Below, piece after piece: positions 1 through 7,217 of a DNA stretch of 64,000 nucleotides. The notes under the pieces are model-generated. The model ran no database searches. It saw only the letters and a program-made list of their open reading frames with translations, and was not told the origin of the DNA. The stretch is from contig NZ_POQT01000020.1 of the NCBI RefSeq assembly GCF_002938435.1, positions 1 through 64,000 of the forward strand, in the 5' to 3' direction. The stretch comes from Blastococcus saxobsidens. Its GTDB lineage: Bacteria > Actinomycetota > Actinomycetes > Mycobacteriales > Geodermatophilaceae. Position 1 is the stretch's first letter, and each line of letters starts with the position of its first letter. The position numbers and the translations under genes are program-made.

Positions 1-2
1 CC

Positions 3-491
3 CGGCCGGGCGCCGCCGGCGACCGCGCCCGCGCGCTGCGGGACGAGCTGGCCGACGCCGGCGCCGCTCCGGTGCTCGCCGCCCGGGTGGCAGTGCTGGC
101 TGCCCGCGCCGATCTCGTCGACCTGGCCGGGGTCGCTCGAGGTACGGGTGCGCCGATCGACCGGGTCGTGGCCGCCGACGCCGCCGTGGAGGAGCTGCTG
201 GCACTGCCGCGGGTGCACGCGTGGACCGCGGAGCAGGCCGGCATCTCGCACTGGGTGGTCGCCGCCCGCGCGGCGGTGCGCGACGAGGTGGACCGGTTGC
301 GCTGGGCCCTCGTGGCGGCGCTGCTGCGGGAGACCGACGGGGACGTCGGTGCCTTCACCGCCCGGCACGCGGCCGCGCTGGCGCGCTTCACCGCTGTCCG
401 CGAGCAGGCCGTGTCCGCCCGCGACGACGTGCTGGGCCGGGCCTGCGTGGTGGCCGCGGAGCTGCGCAGGCTGGTCGAGGGCCTCGGCTGA
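3..491 (+). CDS. NAD-specific glutamate dehydrogenase, C-terminal fragment (5' end outside window)
   Basis: An open frame runs in from the window edge and stops at 489-491, giving the last 162 residues of a longer protein. The sequence is helical and rich in Ala, Arg and Leu. Its pattern is that of the C-terminal segment of the large (about 180 kDa) bacterial NAD-glutamate dehydrogenases: a DLVDLAGVARGTGAPID stretch, a conserved W near SHWVVAARAAVRDEV, then a long amphipathic tail. That enzyme oxidatively deaminates glutamate to 2-oxoglutarate in the cytoplasm, which fits the amino-acid catabolic genes that follow. The catalytic domain is not in view, so the call rests on the tail alone and could be wrong. 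Confidence 0.55.
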   Translation, partial: RPGAAGDRARALRDELADAGAAPVLAARVAVLAARADLVDLAGVARGTGAPIDRVVAADAAVEELLALPRVHAWTAEQAGISHWVVAARAAVRDEVDRLRWALVAALLRETDGDVGAFTARHAAALARFTAVREQAVSARDDVLGRACVVAAELRRLVEGLG

Positions 492-588
492 GGCTCCCCC
501 GGAAGGAGGGCGCCGGGCCCGGCGGGTGATCGTTACGATGCCTGGGCCCGGAGCCGCCGGGTCCACGAGCACCAGGCGGGAGCGACGG

Positions 589-1086
589 GTGAGCATGCGC
601 CGGCAGTTCGTCCTGGACGACGTCTCCCGGGCGATCATCGAGCAGCTGCAGGAGGACGGTCGCCGCCCGTACGCCCGCATAGCGGCGGCCGTGGGGCTCT
701 CCGAGGCGGCGGTCCGCCAGCGGGTGCAGCGGCTGCTCGACTCCGGGGTCATGCAGATCGTGGCGGTGACCGATCCGATGCAGGTCGGCTTCTCGCGGCA
801 GGCGATGGTCGGCATCCGCACCAGCGGTGACGCCCGGGTCGTGGCCGAGCGGATCGCGGACTTCGGCGAGGTCGACTACGTCGTCATCACCGCCGGGTCG
901 TTCGACGTGCTGGCCGAGGTCGTCTGCGAGGACGACGACCAGCTGCTCGACGTCGTCGCCCGGATCCGCGGCGTCGACGGGGTGGAGACGACCGAGACCC
1001 ACCTCTACCTGGGGCTGGCCAAGCAGACCTACGCCTGGGGCACCCGGGGCCCGCAGAGCCCGACGTCGTCCGACGCCGGGCTCTGA
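589..1086 (+). CDS. Lrp/AsnC family transcriptional regulator
   Basis: A 165-residue protein of the usual Lrp/AsnC size. Residues about 10-58 form the winged helix-turn-helix (LDDVSRAIIEQLQEDGRRPYARIAAAVG, then SEAAVRQRVQRLLDSG), and residues about 70-145 form the RAM ligand-binding/oligomerisation domain ending in TETHLYLGLAK. The GTG at 589 has a GGGAG ribosome site six bases upstream; ATG 595 is an alternative. The gene converges on the ureohydrolase with only six bases between stop codons. Family members sense amino acids, so control of the neighbouring amino-acid genes is plausible but inferred. Confidence 0.9.
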   Translation: MSMRRQFVLDDVSRAIIEQLQEDGRRPYARIAAAVGLSEAAVRQRVQRLLDSGVMQIVAVTDPMQVGFSRQAMVGIRTSGDARVVAERIADFGEVDYVVITAGSFDVLAEVVCEDDDQLLDVVARIRGVDGVETTETHLYLGLAKQTYAWGTRGPQSPTSSDAGL

Positions 1087-1092
1087 CCCGGC

Positions 1093-2049
1093 TCAGCCCG
1101 CGGCGCGGTTGAGCGCCAGGACCGACAGCAGCTCGTAGCCGACGTGGGCCGCGGCGATGCCGGTGAGCTCGGCGTGGTCGTAGGGCGGGGAGACCTCGAC
1201 GATGTCGGCCCCGACGACGTCGAGCCCGACCAGCCCGCGCAGCGTGTTGAGCAGCTCGCGGCTGGTGAGCCCGCCGGCCTCGGGCGTGCCGGTGCCCGGC
1301 GCGTGCGCGGGGTCGAGGACGTCGATGTCGACCGACACGTAGACCGGTCCACCGGTGAGCCGGCGCCGCATCCGCTCCACGATGCTGCGCACGCCGTCGA
1401 CCTCGTAGTCGTCGGAGCGGATGACCTGGAAGCCGAGGACGGCGTCGTCCTCCAGGTCCTGCTTGCTGTAGAGCGGGCCGCGGATGCCCATGTGCAGCGA
1501 GCGCTCCATGTCGATGAGCCCCTCCTCGCTGGCCCGGCGGAACGGCGTGCCGTGCGTGTAGGGGGCGCCGAAGTAGGTGTCCCACGTGTCGAGGTGGGCG
1601 TCGAAGTGCAGCACGGCGACCGGGCCGTGGTCGCGGGCCAGCGAGCGCAGGATCGGCAGGGCGATCGTGTGGTCGCCGCCGATGGTGAGCAGCTGGGTCC
1701 CGTCCGAGCGCAGCGCGGTGACCTCGCGGTCGATGGTCTCGATCGCCTCACCGAGGTCGAAGGGGTTGACGCCGATGTCCCCGGCGTCGGCCACCTGCTG
1801 GGTCCCGAAGGGGGTGGCGTCCAGTGCCGGGTTGTACGGGCGCAGGAGCTTGGAGCCGGCGCGCACGTGGCCCGGGCCGAAGCGGGCGCCGGGCCGGTAG
1901 CTGACCCCGGTGTCGAAGGGCACCCCGACCACGGCGACGTCGGCACGCGAGACCTCGTCGATCCGCGGCAGCCGGGCGAAGGTCGCCGGGCCGGCATAGC
2001 GGGGGACCCGCGTGGCGTCGACGGGGCCGATCGGGCTCTGCTCCTGCAC
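1093..2049 (-). CDS. Ureohydrolase (agmatinase / guanidinobutyrase type)
   Basis: A 318-residue arginase-superfamily enzyme with all binuclear-manganese ligands visible: GGDH (His127), DAHLD (Asp150, His152, Asp154) and DID (Asp241, Asp243). It hydrolyses a guanidino group to urea plus an amine. The loop after the DAHLD motif ([13 protein letters not shown]) is of the agmatinase/guanidinobutyrase kind rather than arginase. The gene is divergent from the Xre-cupin regulator across 142 bases that carry candidate operators. The amino-acid 2-monooxygenase and amidase remnant nearby suggest 4-guanidinobutyrate as substrate, giving GABA and urea. Substrate choice is inference; the family call is firm. 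Confidence 0.9.
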   Translation of the reverse strand: MQEQSPIGPVDATRVPRYAGPATFARLPRIDEVSRADVAVVGVPFDTGVSYRPGARFGPGHVRAGSKLLRPYNPALDATPFGTQQVADAGDIGVNPFDLGEAIETIDREVTALRSDGTQLLTIGGDHTIALPILRSLARDHGPVAVLHFDAHLDTWDTYFGAPYTHGTPFRRASEEGLIDMERSLHMGIRGPLYSKQDLEDDAVLGFQVIRSDDYEVDGVRSIVERMRRRLTGGPVYVSVDIDVLDPAHAPGTGTPEAGGLTSRELLNTLRGLVGLDVVGADIVEVSPPYDHAELTGIAAAHVGYELLSVLALNRAAG

Positions 2050-2119
2050 GGGATCTCCTGTGTGCGCGAGGCCGGGTGGTGCGCGGGGGAGCGGATCCCC
2101 CGTCCGGGTCGGAGGCCAC

Positions 2120-2167
2120 TGTCAACTCGTGTTTCTTATTTGTCAACGCCGACGCGGGAACTACTGT
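2120..2167. promoter_or_regulatory. Divergent promoter/operator region of ureohydrolase and Xre-cupin regulator
   Basis: A motif TGTCAACTCGTGTTTC lies at 2120-2135 and TGTCAAC recurs at 2141-2147. For the regulator, TTGTCA (2140-2145) and TACTGT (2162-2167) with a 16-base spacer form a reasonable sigma-70 promoter. A near copy of the 16-base motif, in opposite orientation, lies just after the regulator gene at 2792-2807, so it is a candidate binding site of that regulator. Confidence 0.5.
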
Positions 2168-2191
2168 CCGCCAGGAGACCGGGAGGTGGCG

Positions 2192-2791
2192 ATGGAGGCG
2201 GTGTCCAGCGGTGGCGCGGTGTCCGAGGTGCCGCGCATCGGCGAGCGGCTCAAGGCCGTCCGGCAGGCGCGCCGGCTGACCCTCACCGACGTCGCCGGGG
2301 CGAGCGGGCTGACCAAGGGGTTCCTGAGCAAGCTCGAGCGCGACCAGGCCAGCGCCTCGGTGGCCGCCCTGGTGCGGGTGTGCGCCGTCCTCGGCATCTC
2401 TCCGGGCAGCCTGTTCGAGGCGCCGTCCGGTGGCGAGGCGGTCCGGGCCGGCAGCTACCCGCCCATCGCGTTCGGTGGGCAGGGTCTGACGGAGTACCTG
2501 CTCACGCCCTCCGGGGAGCGCCGGGTGCAGGCCATCCTCTCCGAGATCGCGCCGGGGGGCGGCAGTGGCGAGGAGACCTACGCCCTGCCCGCCGAGGTGG
2601 AGTTCGTGTTCGTGCTCGACGGCGACCTCGAGGTCACGGTCGGCGGGGATGTCACGGTCCTCGGGGCGGGGGACGCCTTCACGTTCTCGCCGGGCTCCCA
2701 GCACGGCTTCCGGTCCCTGCGTACCGACGGCGCGACGCGCGTGCTGTGGGTGTTCGCCCCGGCGCTCTCGGCGGGTCGGACCGCTCCGTAG
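2192..2791 (+). CDS. Xre-family regulator with C-terminal cupin (PuuR/SutR type)
   Basis: A 199-residue protein. Residues about 13-68 form an Xre helix-turn-helix (IGERLKAVRQARRLTLTDVAG, then FLSKLERDQASASVAALVRV). Residues about 120-190 form a small cupin with a PAEVEFVFVLDGDLEVTVGG turn and FTFSPGSQHGF. HTH-cupin regulators of this type control polyamine and amino-acid catabolic genes in other bacteria. ATG 2192 has GGGAGG five bases upstream; the in-frame GTG at 2186 (AGGAGA upstream) is also possible. The gene sits between the ureohydrolase and the monooxygenase operon, and both flanks carry the same candidate operator, so control of both sides and of itself is likely. Confidence 0.88.
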   Translation: MEAVSSGGAVSEVPRIGERLKAVRQARRLTLTDVAGASGLTKGFLSKLERDQASASVAALVRVCAVLGISPGSLFEAPSGGEAVRAGSYPPIAFGGQGLTEYLLTPSGERRVQAILSEIAPGGGSGEETYALPAEVEFVFVLDGDLEVTVGGDVTVLGAGDAFTFSPGSQHGFRSLRTDGATRVLWVFAPALSAGRTAP

Positions 2792-2830
2792 GAAACGTTC
2801 GTTGACACTCAGGCAACCGGTGGCGATGCT
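2792..2830 (+). promoter_or_regulatory. Candidate promoter and operator of the amidase-remnant/monooxygenase operon
   Basis: GAAACGTTCGTTGACA (2792-2807) is, on the other strand, TGTCAACGAACGTTTC. It matches 12 of 16 bases of the site at 2120-2135, with the same outer blocks. Its TTGACA (2802-2807) also serves as a -35 box, with GATGCT (2825-2830) as a poor -10 after 17 bases. An operator over a -35 box would suit a repressor. Confidence 0.45.
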
Positions 2831-2953
2831 CTCTGCGATGCGGACCACGCAGAGACCCGGGGGAGCACCTCCGGGGAGGCAGTGAGCGCCGCCTCCGGCC
2901 CGACACCGTCGCGGCGTCGGCCGGTGCACGAGCCCGGACCGGAGGGGAGAACC

Positions 2954-3250
2954 GTGCGCATCGCACTCTCGCAGGGACCGGCCGAGACGCCCGACCCCGA
3001 GGCCGGGCTGGCCGCGGTCGCGGTCGCTGCCCGGTCGGCCGCGGCGGCCGGCGCCCGGCTGCTGGTCACGCCGGAGATGTCGCTCACCGGTTACGCGATC
3101 GGAGCGGAACGGGTGGCCGAGCTCGCCGAGCCCCTGCCCGAGCTGCTCGTGGTCGACGTCGACCCCGCCGCCCGGACCGCCTGGCGCCGGGTGAACACCC
3201 ACCTGGCCGACCGGCGTCCCGAGCTCTACCTCCCGGAGCAGCCCGCATGA
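2954..3250 (+). pseudogene. Remnant of a DavA-type carbon-nitrogen hydrolase (aminovaleramidase/guanidinobutyramidase) with large in-frame internal deletion
   Basis: From GTG 2954 (GGAGGGGAGA at 2941-2950) the frame encodes 98 residues. Residues 1-60 (MRIALSQG, then LLVTPEMSLTGYAIG and LAEP) match the N-terminus of DavA-type nitrilase-superfamily amidases, including the catalytic Glu in PEM. Residues 61-98 (LLVVDVDPAARTAWRRVN, then HLADRRPELY) match the extreme C-terminus of the same proteins. About 165 central residues, which would hold the catalytic Lys and Cys, are missing without a frame change. Family members are about 265 residues long. The stop overlaps the monooxygenase start (ATGA), so operon structure and translational coupling survive. 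It cannot be an active amidase, but it may still be translated. Confidence 0.8.
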
Positions 3251-4947
3251 CCTCCGCCATCCCGGTCAACGCCCACGAGCCGGGTCAGCAGCGGCCGGCC
3301 CGCCCGCTGACCATGTTCGGCCCGGACTTCCCCTTCGCCTACGACGACTGGCTGGTGCACCCCGCCGGGCTCGGGCAGGTGCCGGTGGACCGGCACGGCA
3401 CCGAGGTCGCGGTCATCGGTGGCGGCCTGTCGGGCATCGTGACCGCGCACGAGCTCGTGAAGCTGGGGCTCAAGCCGGTCGTCTACGAGGCGCACGAGAT
3501 CGGCGGGCGGCTGCGCTCGGTCGGGTTCGAGGGGCACCCGGGCGTGGTGGCCGAGATGGGCGCGATGCGCTTCCCGCCGTCGTCGACCAGCTTCTTCCAC
3601 TACGTGGACGACCTGGGCCTGCCGACCACGCGGTTCCCCAACCCGCTGGACCTGGCGACCCCCAGCACGGTCGTGGACCTCAAGGGGGAGTCGCACTACG
3701 CCCGCACGCTCGACGACCTGCCACCGCTGTACCGGGCGGTCGCCGACGCCTGGCACGAGACCCTGGTCGAGCGTGCGCGCCTGGAGGAGATGCAGGCGGC
3801 GATCCGGAACCGCGACGTCAAGGCGATCAAGGCCGTCTGGGACGACCTGGTCGAGCGGCTCGACGACACCACGTTCTACGGGTTCCTCGCCGCCTCGCCG
3901 GCGTTCAGCTCCTTCCGGCACCGCGAGGTGTTCGGCCAGGTCGGGTTCGGCACCGGCGGCTGGGACACCGACTACCCGAACTCGATGCTGGAGATCCTGC
4001 GGGTCGTCTTCACCGCCGCCGATGACGACCACCTGTCGATCGTCGGAGGCTGCCAGCAGGTGCCGGTGCGGCTGTGGGAGAAGCGGGTCGCGGCGCCGGC
4101 GCACTGGCCGGCTGGCACCAGCCTGGCCGACCTGCACCCCGGCGGGCGACCGCTGCCCGCCGTCACCCGGCTGCACCGGACCGAGCCGGGCAACATCACC
4201 GTCACCGACGAGGCCGGCGGCATCCGCACGTACGCCGCCGCGGTCTTCACCGCGCAGAGCTGGAACCTGCTGTCGCGGATCGTGTGCGACGAGAGCCTGT
4301 TCCCGATCGACCACTGGACGGCGATCGAGCGGACCCACTACATGGGGTCGACGAAGCTGTTCTGCCTGGTCGACCGGCCGTTCTGGAAGGACGTCGACCC
4401 GCAGACCGGGCGGCACCGGATGAGCATGACCCTCACCGACCGGATGACCCGCGGCACCTACCTGCTCGACCAGGGGGAGGGGCGACCGGGGCTGATCTGC
4501 CTGAGCTACACCTGGGCCGACGACTCGCTGAAGTGGCTGCCGCTCTCGGCGACCGAGCGCATGGAGGTCATGCTCGAGTCGCTGCGCGGGATCTACCCGG
4601 ACGTGGACCTGCGCCGGCACATCATCGCCTCGCCGGTGACGGTGTCGTGGGAGTCCGAGCGCGACTACATGGGCGCGTTCAAGGCCAACCTGCCCGGCCA
4701 CTACCGGTACCAGCGGCGGCTGTTCACCCACTTCGTGCAGGACGAGCTGCCGGAGCAGTACCGCGGGCTGTTCCTCGCCGGGGACGACATCTCCTGGACC
4801 GCCGGCTGGGCCGAGGGCGCGGTGCAGACGGCGCTCAACGCCGTGTGGGGCGTGGTGCACCACCTCGGTGGGCGCACCCACCCGGAGAACCCCGGACCGG
4901 GTGACCTCTTCGACGAGCTCGCGCCGGTGCGGTTGCCCGAGGACTGA
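3247..4947 (+). CDS. Flavin-dependent L-amino acid 2-monooxygenase (lysine/arginine/tryptophan 2-monooxygenase family)
   Basis: A 566-residue flavoprotein. The FAD fold starts at about 54 (VAVIGGGLSG, dinucleotide glycines 58/60/63), followed by family signatures EMGAMRFPPSS (103-113), THYMGSTKLF, LSYTWADDSLKWLPL and the C-terminal FAD motif LFLAGDDISWTAGWAEGAVQ. These occur in IaaM tryptophan 2-monooxygenase and DavB lysine 2-monooxygenase, which decarboxylate and oxygenate an amino acid to the one-carbon-shorter amide. The start overlaps the stop of the DavA-like remnant. Two ureohydrolases nearby make arginine (product 4-guanidinobutyramide) an attractive substrate, but lysine or tryptophan cannot be excluded from sequence. 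Confidence 0.85.
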   Translation: MTSAIPVNAHEPGQQRPARPLTMFGPDFPFAYDDWLVHPAGLGQVPVDRHGTEVAVIGGGLSGIVTAHELVKLGLKPVVYEAHEIGGRLRSVGFEGHPGVVAEMGAMRFPPSSTSFFHYVDDLGLPTTRFPNPLDLATPSTVVDLKGESHYARTLDDLPPLYRAVADAWHETLVERARLEEMQAAIRNRDVKAIKAVWDDLVERLDDTTFYGFLAASPAFSSFRHREVFGQVGFGTGGWDTDYPNSMLEILRVVFTAADDDHLSIVGGCQQVPVRLWEKRVAAPAHWPAGTSLADLHPGGRPLPAVTRLHRTEPGNITVTDEAGGIRTYAAAVFTAQSWNLLSRIVCDESLFPIDHWTAIERTHYMGSTKLFCLVDRPFWKDVDPQTGRHRMSMTLTDRMTRGTYLLDQGEGRPGLICLSYTWADDSLKWLPLSATERMEVMLESLRGIYPDVDLRRHIIASPVTVSWESERDYMGAFKANLPGHYRYQRRLFTHFVQDELPEQYRGLFLAGDDISWTAGWAEGAVQTALNAVWGVVHHLGGRTHPENPGPGDLFDELAPVRLPED

Positions 4948-5102
4948 CCTCCGGCTGCGGAGTGCCGGTCGGCGAACGTCGCACGCAGCCTTACCAACCT
5001 GACACGCCGCCTCGCCGCCGAGCCGCCGCCCCTTCCGCTCGACACCTGTCAACCTTCGGCTGGGCGGCACGGGTCGCGCCCGGACCACCGCGGCACGGGT
5101 GG

Positions 5103-6620
5103 TCAGAACGGTGGCGGGTCGTCGTCCGAGGTGGAGCCGGCCGGTGTGCTCTCCGGCTGCGGTGGCTCGGCTGGTTCGGGTGGCTCCGGGGGCTCCGGTG
5201 GCCGTGCCCGCATGCCGGGTGGCCGGGTGGTGCGGGTGACCCCGGACGGCGTGGTCACGTGCAGCGTGCCGTCGTCCTCCATGACGAATCGCCAGCCGGG
5301 GGCGAGGGTCTTGAGCCGGTGGTGGCTCCGGCACAGGCAGCAGAGGTTGGCGCAGTCGGTGGCTCCGCCGGCGGCGTGCGGAACCACGTGGTCGCGGTCG
5401 GTCCACCCGACCCGCTGTCCGCAGTTGGGCATGCGACAGCCGCGGTCGCGGGTGGTGAGGAACAGATCCTGGGCGCCGGTGGGCGTGTAGGCATCCGTCG
5501 GCGCCGGCCGACCGAGCACCGTGCAGCCGCAGCCGTCCCCGTGGGCGGCGCATCCCCGCCGGGCGAGCCGCTGCAGCTGCTCCGGAGTGGCGGTTGCCAG
5601 CAGTCGCCCGTTGGCATCGGTGAGCGCGAGGGTGAGAGAACCGCCTTCGGGCGTCTGCAGACCCAGCGCGCCGATCCGTCGCAGCAGATCGCAGACGTGC
5701 GCTGCGGTGATGGGAAACCCGCCCACCGACCCCGCCGTCGCCGAGCCGCCTTCGAGGGCGTCGAGGGCGGCGGTGACGGTGACGTGCGCTTGGACGGCGG
5801 GCAGGCCGTGCCCAGCCGGGCGGCGCAGCAGCAGGGAGAACACTTCTGCGCGGATCTGCCCGATCGGCCGCGGGTCGCCGTCGGCTTTCGCCATGCGCGC
5901 CAGCCGGTCGATCAGGTCGTAGCTCTCGGCGGCCTCGTCGGCGGGCAGCTCGGCGGCGAGGGTGGCCATGCCCTCCAGGTGCGAGGGGTGGCTGCGCACG
6001 TCGGCGTGCCGGCGGGCGTCCTTCCGACGGGCATCTATGGCCTCCGCGTCGAGCGCCAGGAGCAGCTCGAGTGCCCGGGCGTGCAGCCGGGCCCTGGACA
6101 TCTCGGTCGCGTCCGGCAGCAGGCGCGACTCGATCTGCCGGGCGATGTCCGGCGAGGTGTGCTGCAGGACGTCGGCGAGCACCTTCGCTCGCCCTTCGTC
6201 CAGGGTGCCGTCGGCCATGGCCGCCCACGTGGCCGGGAGGCTCTCCCGGTAGATCCACGCCCGGTGCGCCAGGTGGGAGGCCGCACCGCGGCCGATGTTG
6301 AGCACGACGGCCAGTTCGGCTGGGAAGAACTGCGACACCCCGGGCGGCTGGGTGTCCGGCGCCCACGAACCCTTCCGCGCTCCCGGGTGGTCCGGCGACG
6401 GGTCGAGGGTGTCGGGGGTGTCCTCGGCCAGGCCGAGGATCAGCTCCGTCTCGTACGCGGCGTCCATGGCCTTGCGGGCCTGCAGCCGCTGCAGCTCGGC
6501 AGCCTTCTCCTGCTTCGTCAGCACGCCGACCGGAAGTCGCGCGCTCGTCGGCGGCCGGCCGAGGAACCACCCCACCAGGCCGGCCTCCAGCGGCGAGCGC
6601 ACGGTGCCGGCTGCTGTCAT
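5103..6620 (-). CDS. DUF222 / HNH endonuclease domain protein (13E12-repeat family)
   Basis: A 505-residue protein. The N-terminal three-quarters is a DUF222 region. Residues 395-437 form an HNH/zinc module (CRMPNC, DHVVPHAAGGATDCANLCC, SHHRLK; His411, His433-434), followed by a proline-rich tail with PPEP repeats. Such genes are multicopy in actinobacteria, and some mycobacterial members are SOS-induced. Their role is unsettled; the HNH motif implies nicking or cleaving DNA. The ATG at 6620 lies inside the palindrome holding the SOS box with no separate ribosome site, so the mRNA may be leaderless. It is transcribed alone and convergent to the monooxygenase. Confidence 0.85.
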   Translation of the reverse strand: MTAAGTVRSPLEAGLVGWFLGRPPTSARLPVGVLTKQEKAAELQRLQARKAMDAAYETELILGLAEDTPDTLDPSPDHPGARKGSWAPDTQPPGVSQFFPAELAVVLNIGRGAASHLAHRAWIYRESLPATWAAMADGTLDEGRAKVLADVLQHTSPDIARQIESRLLPDATEMSRARLHARALELLLALDAEAIDARRKDARRHADVRSHPSHLEGMATLAAELPADEAAESYDLIDRLARMAKADGDPRPIGQIRAEVFSLLLRRPAGHGLPAVQAHVTVTAALDALEGGSATAGSVGGFPITAAHVCDLLRRIGALGLQTPEGGSLTLALTDANGRLLATATPEQLQRLARRGCAAHGDGCGCTVLGRPAPTDAYTPTGAQDLFLTTRDRGCRMPNCGQRVGWTDRDHVVPHAAGGATDCANLCCLCRSHHRLKTLAPGWRFVMEDDGTLHVTTPSGVTRTTRPPGMRARPPEPPEPPEPAEPPQPESTPAGSTSDDDPPPF

Positions 6621-6648
6621 ACCTCGAACATACGTTCGAGGTATGACA
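6615..6648. promoter_or_regulatory. SOS box (LexA site) within a 34-bp perfect inverted repeat
   Basis: TCGAACATACGTTCGA (6624-6639) matches the mycobacterial/actinobacterial LexA consensus TCGAAC-N4-GTTCGA exactly. The symmetry continues outward: TGTCATACCTCGAAC and its exact complement flank a 4-base centre. The leftward start codon of the DUF222/HNH gene lies in the outer arm, so LexA binding would block its promoter or transcription start. Confidence 0.82.
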
Positions 6649-6800
6649 GTTCCGGGCGCGCTGTGGGATCGGATCCGATTCTGCTCGGTTCGGGGGTCGA
6701 TGCACCCGACGGGGGCCGGGGCCCTGGTGGAGGCGGAATCCGGTCCCGGGGATCCCGTCCGTGGCACGCAGCCGCCGGCCTGGCGAGCCGGGAGGTACGA

Positions 6801-7217
6801 CTACGCGGTTCGGCGGACCGCCGAGCCCGTCCGCGCGGAGGCGAGGGTGAGCACCGCCGAGCCTGCGCGCACGGCGGCCAGGACCAAGGCCGCCACTGCC
6901 AGTCCGCCGGCGACCGGGCCGGCCCAGGCGGCGAGCTCGGGGGCCGCATGCGCCGCGTGGCCGGTGAGCACGGGCGGGTGGGCGACGAGCATCGCCGTCG
7001 TCAGCACGACGTGCGCCGCCCACGCCACCGGCCCCGGCCGTCGGAACAGGTGCACCGCGCACAACAGGCACGCCAGGACCAGGGCGGCGGTCGCCGTCGT
7101 GCCGGGGTGCGGCGCCGCGGCCAGCGCCAGGCCGTGCACGGCGGCGCAGCCCGCGGCGGCCCCCGCCGCACTCCGGGCGAGGAACCGCGGCAGCGCGGCG
7201 GGGCCGAGCGGCTCCAT
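6801..7217 (-). CDS. Small integral membrane protein of the amine oxidase operon
   Basis: A 138-residue, Ala/Leu/Val-rich protein with about four hydrophobic segments (near residues 12-34, 40-60, 66-87 and 96-125). No recognised domain. Its ATG shares a base with the stop of the amine oxidase gene (TGATG), so the two are translationally coupled and it is the last gene of the operon. It could be a membrane partner or anchor for the oxidase or a transport helper; nothing in the sequence decides. Reality of the gene is supported by coupling and by the coherent membrane pattern. Confidence 0.6.
   Translation of the reverse strand: MEPLGPAALPRFLARSAAGAAAGCAAVHGLALAAAPHPGTTATAALVLACLLCAVHLFRRPGPVAWAAHVVLTTAMLVAHPPVLTGHAAHAAPELAAWAGPVAGGLAVAALVLAAVRAGSAVLTLASARTGSAVRRTA

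Noticed and set aside
2012-2191. Longer N-terminus for the Xre-cupin regulator
   Set aside because: It would run back across the promoter and operator motifs and over the start of the divergent ureohydrolase, with no ribosome site.
5041-5060. Third copy of the Xre-cupin operator near TGTCAACCTT
   Set aside because: Only the TGTCAAC half matches; the second block is absent and no promoter follows.
3226-7071. Minus-strand open frame of about 1280 codons across the monooxygenase and DUF222 genes
   Set aside because: Shadow of GC-rich coding DNA in other frames: Arg/Pro/Gly-rich translation without domains, overlapping two well-supported genes.
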